Of a DNA stretch of 64,000 nt, positions 8,640 to 18,939 are shown in pieces (within the stretch, counting starts at the first letter, position 1; every line of letters starts with the position of its first letter). The stretch is from Winogradskya consettensis (GTDB lineage Bacteria > Actinomycetota > Actinomycetes > Mycobacteriales > Micromonosporaceae). The notes beneath the pieces are model-generated. The model saw only the letters and a list, made by a program, of their open reading frames with translations, was not told where the DNA came from and ran no database searches. The stretch spans positions 124,001 to 188,000 of the forward strand of contig NZ_BOQP01000034.1 in assembly GCF_018332715.1 (NCBI RefSeq), given 5' to 3'. The translations under genes and the position numbers were made by a program.

Positions 8640-11600
8640 ATGTCCGGCGTGATTGCGGTGCGGCAGCATGAAACGCGACTTCCCGAGGGGGCGGAGGTTC
8701 ATACCGTGTTGGGACGGACCGAGCTGCCGAGTGGGCTGGTGACCTTCGTGTTCACCGATATCGAGGGCTCGACGCGTTTGGCCCGGATGCTCGGCGAGGG
8801 GTACGGCAGCGTGCTCAATGCTCATCGAGAGCTGCTTCGAGAAGCTCTGCGTAATCACTCCGGTGTGGAGCTTTTTACGGAGGGTGACTCCTTCTTTGTG
8901 GCCTTCGGCGATGCCACAGACGCGGTTGCTGCTTGCGTAGCGTCACAACGGGTGCTCGACGCGTACCCGTGGCCTAGTCCTGATGCGGCGCCTCGGGTGC
9001 GCATGGGTATCCATACGGGGTGGGCGACACCGCGTGCCGGCGAATACACGAGCACCGAAGTGCACCGTGCCGCTCGGGTGGCGGCGGCGGCCCATGGCGG
9101 CCAGATTCTGTGCTCGGAACCGACGGCCCTCGCGGTGACAACGTGGTCGGAGACACTCCAGCCCGACAGGCACGCCGAATCCGCGAAGGCGTCCGATGTG
9201 CGCGCTGAATCTGCGAAGGCGCTGGATGCGCAGGACGAGCCCGGAACCGGAACCTTCGACGGGGCGCGTGCGGCAGGGACCGTCATGACCGATGTTCCGG
9301 TCGTCGGGCGCGGCGAGCGGGACGACATTCTGGTCTCGCTCGACCTGCTTGACCTCGGGCTGCACGTGCTTCGCGGGTTCGACGACTCCGAGCGGCTCTT
9401 TCAGGTCGTCGCGCCGGGACTCGAGCGTTCTTTTCCGCGGCCCAGGACGCCGGGGGCGCCGGTGCACAACATTCCTTCGGCGGTTACTCCGTTCATCGGG
9501 CGGCAGCCGGAGGTGGCTGAGCTTCGTGGGGTGATCGGGCGGCACCGGATCGTCACTGTCGCGGGGAGTGGCGGGGCGGGGAAGACTCGGGTTGCGCTTG
9601 AGGCTGCTCGGGACGTGCTGACGGCGTACCCGGATGGGGTCTGGGTTGTCGATCTTGTTGATGGGAGTCCGGAGCGGGCGCTCGCTGCTGCGATGGGGGT
9701 TCGCTCCGAGCCGGCGCGGCCGATCATCGAGTCGATTGTCGAGCGGTGCGGGAACGGGCGGATTCTCGTTGTTCTCGACACTTGTGATGCTCAGCCGGCC
9801 GAGGCGAAGCGGCTGGTGCGACGGTTACTTGCGGCCTGCCCGCGCCTCGATGTGCTGGCGACGTCGCGGGCGCCGGTTGGCGTACCAGGCGAAATGATCT
9901 GGCGTCTTCCCGGGTTGGCGCCGGCCGATGCCTATGCCCTGCTCGCGGAGCGCGCCGAGACGGCACGCGGTGGCCGGCCCGGACCGCACGACGAGCCTGC
10001 CGATCTGGCACGGGTCGCCTCGAAGCTGGACGGGCATCCGCTGGCCATCGAGCTTGCTGCTGACCGGCTCCGGCTGTTTTCGGCGGCGCAGCTTGCGCCC
10101 CGCTTGGATGATCCGATCGCAGCTCTGGACGCCGGCCGCCCTGGTGCGGGCCTTGGCAGCGGACGATTCGGTCGGGCACTTGACGCCGGCCGCACCGACG
10201 CGGGTTTTGACGCCGGCCACGCTGATGCGGTTCTGGACGCCGGCCGCGGCGATGCGGTTCTCGGCGCTGGCCGCGGTGATGCGGTTCTGGACGCTGGCCG
10301 CGGCGATGCGGTTCTGGGCGCCAGCCGCGGCGATGTGGTTTTGGAGGCCGGGCGTGCCGATGCGGGGTTTCATGTCGGGCGAGTCGGTGGGGTTCTTGAT
10401 TCCCGGCGTTCCGGTGCGGTTGTTGACGTTGATCGTGCGGGGGCGTCCTTTGATCTGAGGCGTTCGGGTGCGGCTCTGGATGGCGGAGGTTCTGGCTCTG
10501 CTCTTGGTATCGGCCGGCCGGGTGTTGCCGATACGGAATCGGTCGGCGGCAGGGCCTTGGCGCGAATGTCCGGCGCGGGCACTCGGCGAGCGGCTGCCGA
10601 GGGACGAGCGGAGGGCCCAGCGGCGGCCGAGGGCCCAGCAGCGGCCGAGGGGCGAGCGGCGGCCGAGGGGCGAGCAGAAATCCGAGAAGCGGCAGAAGTC
10701 CGAGTAGCGGCTAAAGGGCGAGCGGCGGCTGAAGGGCGAGCGGCGGCTGAAGGGCAAGCGGCGACTGAAGGGCGAGCGGCTTCGGATGGGTGGCTTGGTT
10801 CGGGTGGGCGGCTCGGGATTGAGCGGGCGAGGGCTGATGTGGTGGGCGTGTGGGATGCGCGGGCTCGTCACGACAGTTTGACCGCGAACCTTGATTGGTC
10901 GTATCGGGGGCTTTCGGGGCCGGCTGCTGCGTTGCTCCGGCGGTTGGCGGTGTTTGCGAATCCGGTTGAGCTTTCCACTGTCGAGTGGTCCGGGGACGAT
11001 GGGTTCGGGGCGCTTTCGGAGTTGGCTGATCGGTCGTTCGTCGACATTGTCAGCGGGCCTCGGTATCGGTTGTCGGAGCAGGTGAGGTCGTACGCTTCCC
11101 GGCGGCTCAGCGGTGCGGGGGAGGAGCGGGCTGCGCGGGAGCGTCATGTGTTGTGGTCGCTGCACATCCTTGACGGGGTTGTGGTTGACACGGATGGGCA
11201 GCCGCGGACGGTTTCGTTGACGGAGCTGTCGCCGTACGTGAAGGAGTGGGAGGCTGCGCTCCGGTGGTCGGTCACCGCGGGCAGTGTGCGGGCGGGACTG
11301 CGGCTTGTTGGTGCCCTCGACCCGTGGTGGCGTGAACACGGTGGTGCCCGCGACGGACGGGACCTGCTCTACCGCCTGTACGGCCGGGTGCCCCACGGCA
11401 GTGGCGCGCCCCGGCGGATCAGTGGCGACCCCGGTCAGCCGTTCACCGATGACGACCCCGATGGCATCAGTGCTGACGAGCTGGCTTCCGCGTACCTCAT
11501 GCATGCGGGTCTGGCAGCCGACCGGGAGGAACGGACCCGATTTCTGAAACGGGCCGAGGCTCTTGCGCGGCAGGCAGGCAATTCTGCTCTGCTCGTACGC

Positions 11601-12251
11601 GCGATGGCCGGTCACCACGTCTCGCTCCTCGAAGCGGGACTGGTCGACGAAGCCGAGCAACTGTGCCGTGACGTCATCGCGCACGCCGAACGGTCCGGGG
11701 TGGCCGGCGCGGCCCTGCCCGTGGTGGTCGCGCTCGCTGAGCTGCTCTGGCGCCGGGACGCCCTGGACGGGGCCGCGGAGACGCTCGGCGGCGCCCGGGT
11801 GCTGGAGGCTGGGCGGCCCGAGGACCGCGGACGGCGTACGGTCGACTGGCTTCTGGGCATGGTCGCGTTGCGCCGCGGTGACCTGGTCGCCGCGCACGAT
11901 CATCTCGTGGTGGCGCTCCGATCGCGGCTGCGGCACGGGTTCCGGGGCGCGGCGGCGGACGCTGTGGCGGCTATCGCTGTCCGGTGCGCGCTCGGCGGCG
12001 ATGCGACGACCGCGACTCTGCTGTTCGGTGGTGCGGAATCCGTTCGCGGGGCTCGGCGGGCAACCCAGTTCGGGAGCTTCTGGGCCGCGCAGCAGGCAGC
12101 CCTGCGGCGAACCCTCGGCGACGCCGCCTTCGACGCGGCCTACGCGGACGGCGCGGACAGCGGCTTCACCACAGCGGTCGCCACCGCCCTCGCGGTCGAA
12201 CACCCCGACATGGAACACCCCGCCGCCCGCTTCGCCCAGACCCTGCGCTGA
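8640..12251 (+). CDS. Class III cyclase-like domain fused to STAND/NB-ARC ATPase and helical repeats
   Basis: This 1203-residue signalling protein has a class III nucleotide-cyclase homology domain at about 30-170, with metal aspartates in FVFTDIEGST (D40) and EGDSFFVAF (D83). A STAND ATPase follows at about 280-480, with Walker A GSGGAGKTR and Walker B ILVVLDTCD. Residues about 495-740 are repetitive. The winged-helix part then resumes with LTANLDWSYRGLSGPAAALLRRL, and the C-terminal third is TPR-like. The cyclase lysine position is Phe79 and the transition-state Asn position is His142, while Arg146 is kept, so catalysis is doubtful. Relatives are actinobacterial regulators; no DNA-binding output domain is visible. 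The start could also be GTG 8658. Confidence 0.85.
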   Translation: MSGVIAVRQHETRLPEGAEVHTVLGRTELPSGLVTFVFTDIEGSTRLARMLGEGYGSVLNAHRELLREALRNHSGVELFTEGDSFFVAFGDATDAVAACVASQRVLDAYPWPSPDAAPRVRMGIHTGWATPRAGEYTSTEVHRAARVAAAAHGGQILCSEPTALAVTTWSETLQPDRHAESAKASDVRAESAKALDAQDEPGTGTFDGARAAGTVMTDVPVVGRGERDDILVSLDLLDLGLHVLRGFDDSERLFQVVAPGLERSFPRPRTPGAPVHNIPSAVTPFIGRQPEVAELRGVIGRHRIVTVAGSGGAGKTRVALEAARDVLTAYPDGVWVVDLVDGSPERALAAAMGVRSEPARPIIESIVERCGNGRILVVLDTCDAQPAEAKRLVRRLLAACPRLDVLATSRAPVGVPGEMIWRLPGLAPADAYALLAERAETARGGRPGPHDEPADLARVASKLDGHPLAIELAADRLRLFSAAQLAPRLDDPIAALDAGRPGAGLGSGRFGRALDAGRTDAGFDAGHADAVLDAGRGDAVLGAGRGDAVLDAGRGDAVLGASRGDVVLEAGRADAGFHVGRVGGVLDSRRSGAVVDVDRAGASFDLRRSGAALDGGGSGSALGIGRPGVADTESVGGRALARMSGAGTRRAAAEGRAEGPAAAEGPAAAEGRAAAEGRAEIREAAEVRVAAKGRAAAEGRAAAEGQAATEGRAASDGWLGSGGRLGIERARADVVGVWDARARHDSLTANLDWSYRGLSGPAAALLRRLAVFANPVELSTVEWSGDDGFGALSELADRSFVDIVSGPRYRLSEQVRSYASRRLSGAGEERAARERHVLWSLHILDGVVVDTDGQPRTVSLTELSPYVKEWEAALRWSVTAGSVRAGLRLVGALDPWWREHGGARDGRDLLYRLYGRVPHGSGAPRRISGDPGQPFTDDDPDGISADELASAYLMHAGLAADREERTRFLKRAEALARQAGNSALLVRAMAGHHVSLLEAGLVDEAEQLCRDVIAHAERSGVAGAALPVVVALAELLWRRDALDGAAETLGGARVLEAGRPEDRGRRTVDWLLGMVALRRGDLVAAHDHLVVALRSRLRHGFRGAAADAVAAIAVRCALGGDATTATLLFGGAESVRGARRATQFGSFWAAQQAALRRTLGDAAFDAAYADGADSGFTTAVATALAVEHPDMEHPAARFAQTLR
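10125..10514 (+). repeat. In-gene 27-bp repeat region encoding DAVLDAGRG-like units
   Basis: Within the STAND gene, about 130 codons are built from a nine-residue unit (AGRGDAVLD and variants). The cleanest run lies at about 10218-10343. The unit length of 27 bp keeps the frame. The region replaces the short loop that normally links the ATPase helical domain to the winged helix. Confidence 0.8.
10590..10784 (+). repeat. In-gene 18-bp repeat region encoding AAEGRA units
   Basis: About 65 codons are built from the six-residue unit AAEGRA and variants (AAEGPA, AAKGRA, ATEGRA). This is a second, unrelated repeat family inside the same insertion of the cyclase/STAND protein. The frame is maintained because the unit is 18 bp. 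Confidence 0.8.
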
Positions 12252-12306
12252 CAAAGGCCCGGCAAGGCAAGTCCGGGGCGCACCTCACAAAAGGGCGCAG
12301 GAAGAA

Positions 12307-12337
12307 GGCGCCCGGCTCCTCAGGGAAGCCGGGCGCC
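12307..12337. terminator. Bidirectional hairpin terminator between STAND gene and phospholipase
   Basis: Perfect 11-bp arms GGCGCCCGGCT and AGCCGGGCGCC flank a nine-base loop. The hairpin lies between the convergent stop codons at 12251 (plus) and 12353 (minus). Confidence 0.75.
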
Positions 12338-12352
12338 GCGAGAAAAGGCCGG

Positions 12353-12859
12353 CTACCCGATGAGGGCCTCGGCGCGGTCCACATCCGAGGGGTTGACCGC
12401 CTCGAGGGAGCCGAAGATGCTGACCGCCTGGTAGTAGGTCCAGGCGAGGGAGAGGCACGCCGGCCGGACGAGGCTGGAATACGTGGCGCACTTTCGCTTC
12501 AGTTCGGCGTAAAACATGTTGTCCAGGCGGGCCTTGTTCGCGTCGAAGGTCCCGATTTCTTTGTAGTTGCGGTAGCCGAAGTCGTGGTGCCAGCAGGCGA
12601 GGGTGAAATCGAAGCCGAGGGGATTGTCCGGGCTCGATGAGCAGTAGTCGGTCGTCCAGTTGAAACCGTACGACGTCCACGCGGCCTGGTTGAGGCGGGC
12701 GGAATTCCAGCTTGCGGTGCTTGCCTCGGTGGTCTGGGTCCACGTCGACAGGACCTCGGCCTTGGTCGGGGCGGCGGCCTGAGCGGCGACGGCCGCTGGG
12801 GCGAGTAGGGCGAAGGCCGTGAACGTGACGATGAGCGAGCGGCGGAGCAACCGAACCAT
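12353..12859 (-). CDS. Secreted prokaryotic phospholipase A2
   Basis: The 168-residue product has a signal peptide (VRLLRRSLIVTFTAFALLAP, then AAVAAQA) and a mature domain with the prokaryotic PLA2 signature: DNPLGFDFTLACWHHDFGYR contains the catalytic His-Asp pair and calcium-site neighbourhood. Four mature cysteines can form two disulfides, as in the Streptomyces violaceoruber enzyme. It should release sn-2 fatty acids from phospholipids outside the cell. ATG 12859 was chosen because GGAGG precedes it by six bases and the signal peptide begins there. It is divergent from the potassium-channel gene and converges on the STAND gene. Confidence 0.92.
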   Translation of the reverse strand: MVRLLRRSLIVTFTAFALLAPAAVAAQAAAPTKAEVLSTWTQTTEASTASWNSARLNQAAWTSYGFNWTTDYCSSSPDNPLGFDFTLACWHHDFGYRNYKEIGTFDANKARLDNMFYAELKRKCATYSSLVRPACLSLAWTYYQAVSIFGSLEAVNPSDVDRAEALIG

Positions 12860-13056
12860 GCGGGGCCTCCAAGCGAGAACGTTTACGGTCAACAGTCTTG
12901 GAGAGACGGGTTGCAAAATACAAGGCGATCAATGGATTTTCCCTTAACGATGTCTCAACTCGGTGCGCGGTATTCCTTCGCTCCCGCGCGCCGTGCTGTC
13001 ATGAAAAGCGGTGTGGGATCGGGCAGCTATGGTGTGATCGTGCAGGCGACCGCTCC

Positions 13057-14070
13057 ATGATCCGATTACCGCTGGTCCGACAGGGACCGTTGAAGGCTCT
13101 GGCTGTTCGGGTCCTGGCCGCGGTGGTGCTCGTGCTCCTCACCGTCACGGTCATCTACGTGGATCGGGACGGTTACCGGGACATCAACGAGGATGGCCTG
13201 ACGCTGCTCGACTGCTTCTACTACGCGGTCGTGTCGCTCTCGACCACCGGTTACGGCGACATCACCCCGGTGACGGCGCACGCCCGGCTGGTCAACATCC
13301 TGTTCATCACCCCAGCGCGGGTGCTCTTCCTGATCATCCTGGTCGGCACGACCCTCGAGGTGCTGACCGACCAGTACCGGAACAGCCTCCGGGTGAACCG
13401 GTGGAGGCGAAAGTTGAAGGACCACATCATCGTCTGCGGCTACGGCACCAAGGGCCGGGCCGCGGTCGCCGCTCTATTGGAGACCGGCTACGACAAGACC
13501 CGGATCATCGTCGTGGAGAGCCGGGACGAGGCATTGCGCCAGGCCGCCGCGAACGGTCTGGTCGCGGTCGAGGGCAATGCGACCCGCTCGGCCGTGCTAC
13601 TCGAGGCCGACGTCAAGAACTGCAAAGCCGTGATCATCGCGACGGACAGCGACGAGGCCTCCGTACTCATCTCGTTGACGGTCAGGCAGTTGACCGCCGG
13701 GCAGGTGCGGATCATCGCCTCGGTCCGCGAGCAGGAGAACGCCGCACTGCTCAAGCAGAGCGGCGCCCATCACGTCATTGTCTCGTCGGCCACGGCCGGC
13801 CGCCTGCTCGGCCTCACCACCACCACGCCACCGCTGATCGACGTGGTCGAGGATCTGCTCACCCCCGGTCAGGGCATGGCCCTCGCGATGCGCTCGGCCG
13901 AACGCGCCGAGGTCGGCCAGAACCCCCGGTCGCTCCAGACCCTGGTCGTCGCCCTGATCCGCCGCGGCAAGGTCGTCCCGCTCGGCGGCGAGCAGGCCCT
14001 CACCATCGAAACCGGCGACATGCTCATCTACATCCGCGACGAGGACAACAGCGCCGTCGTCGGGGCGTGA
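13057..14070 (+). CDS. Two-TM potassium channel with RCK (TrkA-N/TrkA-C) regulatory domains
   Basis: The 337-residue protein has TM1 (LAVRVLAAVVLVLLTVTVIYV), a pore helix with selectivity filter STTGYGDITP, and TM2 (LVNILFITPARVLFLIILVG). A cytoplasmic RCK domain follows with the Rossmann start HIIVCGYGTKGRAAVAALL and acidic ESRDEAL. A TrkA-C domain ends the protein (PLGGEQALTIETGDMLIYI). It should form a tetrameric, ligand-gated K+ channel in the membrane. ATG 13057 was chosen because the in-frame extension upstream has no membrane or domain character and runs into the divergent PLA2 promoter region. Confidence 0.9.
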   Translation: MIRLPLVRQGPLKALAVRVLAAVVLVLLTVTVIYVDRDGYRDINEDGLTLLDCFYYAVVSLSTTGYGDITPVTAHARLVNILFITPARVLFLIILVGTTLEVLTDQYRNSLRVNRWRRKLKDHIIVCGYGTKGRAAVAALLETGYDKTRIIVVESRDEALRQAAANGLVAVEGNATRSAVLLEADVKNCKAVIIATDSDEASVLISLTVRQLTAGQVRIIASVREQENAALLKQSGAHHVIVSSATAGRLLGLTTTTPPLIDVVEDLLTPGQGMALAMRSAERAEVGQNPRSLQTLVVALIRRGKVVPLGGEQALTIETGDMLIYIRDEDNSAVVGA

Positions 14071-14213
14071 GCAGGCGTAATCAAAAGCAAGATCAAGATC
14101 TGGCTGTCGTAGCTGGTTGCCGATAACTGACCGTCGCTCCCGCCGAGGCCGGGCCCGGAGCTCCAGGAGCTGGCGCTCCAGAACGGATCTCCGGACCCTT
14201 CATTCTGCGTGCG

Positions 14214-14312
14214 CGCAAGGTCAAGAGCACCAGGTCAAAAGCGGGCCAGGTCAAAACAGGGCCAGGTCAAAAGCCGCCGGGTGAACGGCGGGCCGGGTCA
14301 ACGGTGGGCTGG
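14214..14312. repeat. Degenerate GGTCAA repeats before the korB stop
   Basis: About six imperfect 15-18 bp units with the core GGTCAAAA or GGTCAAC (for example CCAGGTCAAAAGC, CCAGGTCAAAACAGGG) fill the 3' half of the gap between the convergent K+ channel gene and korB. No gene is seen at 14071-14312. Confidence 0.6.
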
Positions 14313-15345
<1,033 letters not shown>

Positions 15346-15353
<8 letters not shown>

Positions 15354-17199
15354 TTTTGACCACGTCCTCGAGCGTGTTCTCCAACGTCGCGGCCGTGAAC
15401 GGAAGACCGCTGACCTGGTTGAATGCGACCGCGTCGATCAGATATCGGGCCCGGATGACATGCGCGAGCTGACCCAGATTCATTTCCGGAACAACTACCT
15501 TGTCGTACGCGGAAAGCACGGCACCCAGGTTCGCCGGCAATGGTGCGAGGTGGCGGAGATGGGCCTGGGCGATCGGTAGTCCGCGCTGACGCAAGGCCCG
15601 GCACGCCGCCCCGATCGGTCCGTACGTGGAGCCCCAGCCGAGAACGAGCACGCGCGCGTTCTCGTCCGGATCCTCGACCTCGACATCGGGCACCGGGATG
15701 TTCTCGATCCGTGCCGCGCGGGTGCGGACCATGAATTCGTGGTTCGCCGGGTCGTACGAGATGTCCCCGGTCTTGTCGGCTTTTTCCAGACCGCCGATGC
15801 GGTGCTCGAGGCCCGCGGTGCCCGGGATCGCCCACGGCCGCGCCATGGTCTGGGGATCGCGCAGGTAGGGCAGGAACCGGCCGTCGTCACCGTTCGGCTC
15901 GGTGGTGAAGGCGACCGAGATGTCGGGCAGGTCGGCAACCTCGGGAAGCAGCCACGGCTCGGACCCGTTCGCCACGTAGTTGTCGGAGAGCAGGATGACC
16001 GGGGTCCGGTATTTCAGGGCTATCCGGGCCGCTTCGATCGCCGCGTGGAAACAGTCGGACGGCGACCTCGGCGCGATCACGGCCAGTGGCGCCTCGCCGT
16101 GCCGGCCGTACAGAGCCATGTTCAGATCGGCCTGTTCGGTCTTGGTCGGCATGCCCGTGGACGGCCCGGCCCGCTGCACATCGATGATCACCAGCGGCAG
16201 CTCCAGGGCGATCGCGAGGGAGATCGTCTCGCCCTTGAGTGCCACACCCGGGCCTGAGGTGGTGGTGACCCCGAGCGCCCCACCGTACGAGGCTCCGAGC
16301 GCGGCGCCGATCGCCGCGATCTCATCCTCGGCCTGCAACGTCGTGACACCGAACCGTTTGTGCTTGCTCAGCTCGTGCAGGATGTCCGACGCCGGCGTGA
16401 TCGGATAGGCGCCCAGAAACACCGGCAGCTTCGCCCGGACTCCCGCGGCGACCAGGCCGAGCGCCAGCGCTGCGTTGCCGGTGATGTTGCGATAGGTGCC
16501 CGCCGCCATCCTGGCCGGCTTGACCTCGTAACGGACGGCGAAGTCCTCGGTTGTCTCGCCGAAATTCCAGCCCGCGAGGAACGCGGCCTTGTTCGCCGCC
16601 ACCAGCTCGGGACGCTTGGCGAACTTGCGCTCCAGAAAGCGCAGCGTCGACTCGTAGGGCCGCGAATACATCCAGCTCAGCAGGCCGAGGGCGAACATGT
16701 TCTTCGCACGCTCGGCGTCCTTCTTCGACAGCCCGGAGCCGGCCAGCGCCCCCACGGTCATCGACGTCAGCGCGACCGGATGCACCGCCCATTGCGACAG
16801 GGTGCCGTCGTCGAGGGGGCTGACCGCCCACCCCACTTTGGCCAGGTTTCGTTTGGTGAACTCGTCGGTGTTGACGATGATGTCCGCGCCGGGCGGCAGA
16901 TCGGCGAGGTTGGCCTTGAGCGCGGCCGGATTCATCGCCACCAGCACATTGGGGGAGTCGCCGGGGGTCAGGATGTCGAAGTCAGCAAAATGGACCTGAA
17001 AACTCGACACACCGGGCAGCGTCCCCGCGGGCGCACGGATCTCGGCGGGAAAGTTGGGCAACGTCGAGATGTCGTTGCCGAGCTGGGCTGTCTCCGAGGT
17101 GAAACGGTCACCGGTCAGCTGCATGCCGTCCCCGGAGTCGCCCGCGAACCGGATGACAACGCGATCGAGCTGCTCGACAGGCTTAGCGGGAACCGTCAC
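15346..17199 (-). CDS. korA: 2-oxoacid:ferredoxin oxidoreductase, fused gamma-alpha subunit (KorA)
   Basis: The 617-residue protein starts with the gamma domain (RFAGDSGDGMQLTGDRF, about residues 13-190). It continues into the alpha pyruvate:ferredoxin-oxidoreductase domain with NAALALGLVAAGVRAKLP, AYPITPASDILHEL, QAEDEIAAIGAALGASY and TTTSGPGVALKGE. This fusion is normal for actinobacterial KorA. The start is a GTG at 17199 preceded by AGGAGG at a spacing of eight. It is the first gene of a korA-korB operon. No ferredoxin gene is adjacent. Confidence 0.94.
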
Positions 17200-17418
17200 G
17201 TGTCCAACCTCCTGAGTGTGCAGGTCGGCGGGTACGCACGTCGCTGAGGCGACCCGCGTTCGTCACTTCCAGACTACGACGGTGCCCCTTACATTTCTGC
17301 CCGGTGCCGTCGCGTTTCGGTGCTGTCGCTGCTGGGCTCTGCCGGTCCAGAACCACCTTGCCAGGCGAGTCCAGCCTGGGCCACTCAAGTTCGGCTCGAG
17401 GTTCGCTAGGCTGCGCCC

Positions 17419-17796
17419 GTGGACGGGTATCTGGGTTCTTACGCACTGCTGGGCCTCGTGCTGGCGGCGGGAGCTCTGGTCTTCGTGCTCGCGTTCGGGG
17501 CGAACAGGCTGCTCCGGCCCGCGAATCCCGCCGAACCTGCGGGCAAACGGATCGCCTACGAGAGCGGCATCGACCCGGTCGGCGGGGACTGGGCGCAGGC
17601 ACAGATCCGGTATTATGTCTATGCGTACCTATATGTACTTTTCGCGGTAGAGGCAGTATTTCTCTTTCCGTGGGCCGTCATCTTCGACCGGCCCGGCTTC
17701 GGAGCGGTGAGCATCGCCGAGATGGGCATCTTCGTCGCCGTCCTCGCGCTGGGCATCGTCTACGCCTGGCGCAAGAAGATTCTGACCTGGACGTGA
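17419..17796 (+). CDS. nuoA: NADH-quinone oxidoreductase subunit A, orphan copy
   Basis: The 125-residue protein has three membrane helices (YALLGLVLAAGALVFVLAF, YVLFAVEAVFLFPWAVIF and AEMGIFVAVLALGIVYAWRK) and the NuoA segment IAYESGIDPVGGDWAQAQIR. In complex I it helps form the quinone cavity. Here it stands alone: no nuoB-N follows, and the upstream divergent genes are korAB. Streptomyces carries a partial second nuo set near korAB, as I recall, so this may be a remnant or a dedicated partner of a ferredoxin-linked membrane complex. The start is GTG 17419. Confidence 0.9.
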   Translation: MDGYLGSYALLGLVLAAGALVFVLAFGANRLLRPANPAEPAGKRIAYESGIDPVGGDWAQAQIRYYVYAYLYVLFAVEAVFLFPWAVIFDRPGFGAVSIAEMGIFVAVLALGIVYAWRKKILTWT

Positions 17797-17898
17797 TCCG
17801 CCTCATCGGCCCAGCTCACAAGATCGACGCCTGAGCGTTTCCCCAGAGCCGGGGTGGCGGGCTCGCCAGGCCGCAGCGCGCGTGCCACGATCGTGCGC

Positions 17899-18939
17899 AT
17901 GGGTCAGCTTCTCCTCTTCATCGTCGTGGCACTGGTGGTCGCGGCGATCGTCTTCGGCGTGACCGTCATGGTCAGCGGCAGCGACACCGGATTGACGCCG
18001 GTCGAACCCGACGGAAAATCACTCCCGCTGCCGAGCGACCGGCCCCTGGGCGAGGAGGACATCTTCCGGACCCGCTTCGACATGGCCTTCCGCGGCTACC
18101 GCATGGGCCAGGTCGACCAGGCCCTGCAGCGCGCCGCGTACGACATCGGCTACAAATCCGAACTGATCGGCGTCCTCGAAGCCGAGGTCACCGCCCTGCG
18201 CGACGGCCGCACCGAAGACGCCGACGTCCTCCGCCGCGCCCGCGAGGCCGCCGTAGCCCCGCCACCCGCCACAGAATCCGCGCCGATCGCCCAGCAGATC
18301 CCCGCCGCCCAGCAGGTCCCGGTCGCGGCCGGCGGAGTGCCATCCGCGTTCGCCGCGAGTCCCGCCGCCTCAACCGGCACCACGGCGACATCAGACGGCC
18401 CCACGGCGACATCAGACGGCCCCACGGCGACATCAGACGGTCCCGGGGTGGCATCGCACGGCCCTACGGTGACATCGCACGGCCCTACGGTGACATCAGA
18501 CGGCCCTGCGGTGGCATCGGACGGTCCCGCGGTGGCTGGGCACGCTCCTGAGGCTGTGCGGTCCGACGTGGCGACGGCACCCACCGCGCCCGCTGCTGAG
18601 CCTGCTGACCTGCCCGCGCCTGACCAGGCCGCCGCAGACCAGCCTGCCGTCGCCAAGCCTGCCGGGTCATCCGATCGGCCCGAGCCCACAACGACCGCAG
18701 AGCCCGACGCGACGTCCGACCCCAAGGCCGGCCTGAAGCCCGACGCGACGTCCGACCCTAAGTCTGACGCGACGTCCGACCCGAAGTCCGGCCTCAAGGT
18801 TGACGCGATGGCTGGCCCGGAGCCCGACCTGAAGTCGGATGCGACGTCGGGTGCGAAGCGAGCCGGAGATACCACCGCCAAGGCTGATTCCGGCCCGGAT
18901 GACCCGGCCGAAGACGGAGCGTCGGCGGAACGCCGATGA
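17899..18939 (+). CDS. Membrane-anchored DivIVA-domain protein with TATSDGP repeats
   Basis: The 346-residue protein has an N-terminal membrane helix (LLLFIVVALVVAAIVFGVTV), then a short DivIVA-like segment FRGYRMGQVDQALQRAAYDI (about residues 60-95) and a coiled-coil stretch. The C-terminal two thirds are disordered: seven-residue repeats TATSDGP, TVTSHGP and AVASDGP, then DATSDPKSGLK-type repeats. DivIVA-like proteins mark poles or septa; this one is tethered to the membrane directly. ATG 17899 begins right at the helix; a GTG at 17854 is the alternative. The stop overlaps the next start by four bases (ATGA). Confidence 0.75.
   Translation: MGQLLLFIVVALVVAAIVFGVTVMVSGSDTGLTPVEPDGKSLPLPSDRPLGEEDIFRTRFDMAFRGYRMGQVDQALQRAAYDIGYKSELIGVLEAEVTALRDGRTEDADVLRRAREAAVAPPPATESAPIAQQIPAAQQVPVAAGGVPSAFAASPAASTGTTATSDGPTATSDGPTATSDGPGVASHGPTVTSHGPTVTSDGPAVASDGPAVAGHAPEAVRSDVATAPTAPAAEPADLPAPDQAAADQPAVAKPAGSSDRPEPTTTAEPDATSDPKAGLKPDATSDPKSDATSDPKSGLKVDAMAGPEPDLKSDATSGAKRAGDTTAKADSGPDDPAEDGASAERR

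Noticed and set aside
9825..12254. 809-codon minus-strand frame
   Set aside because: It is antisense to the cyclase/STAND gene; composition is Arg/Pro-rich without motifs.
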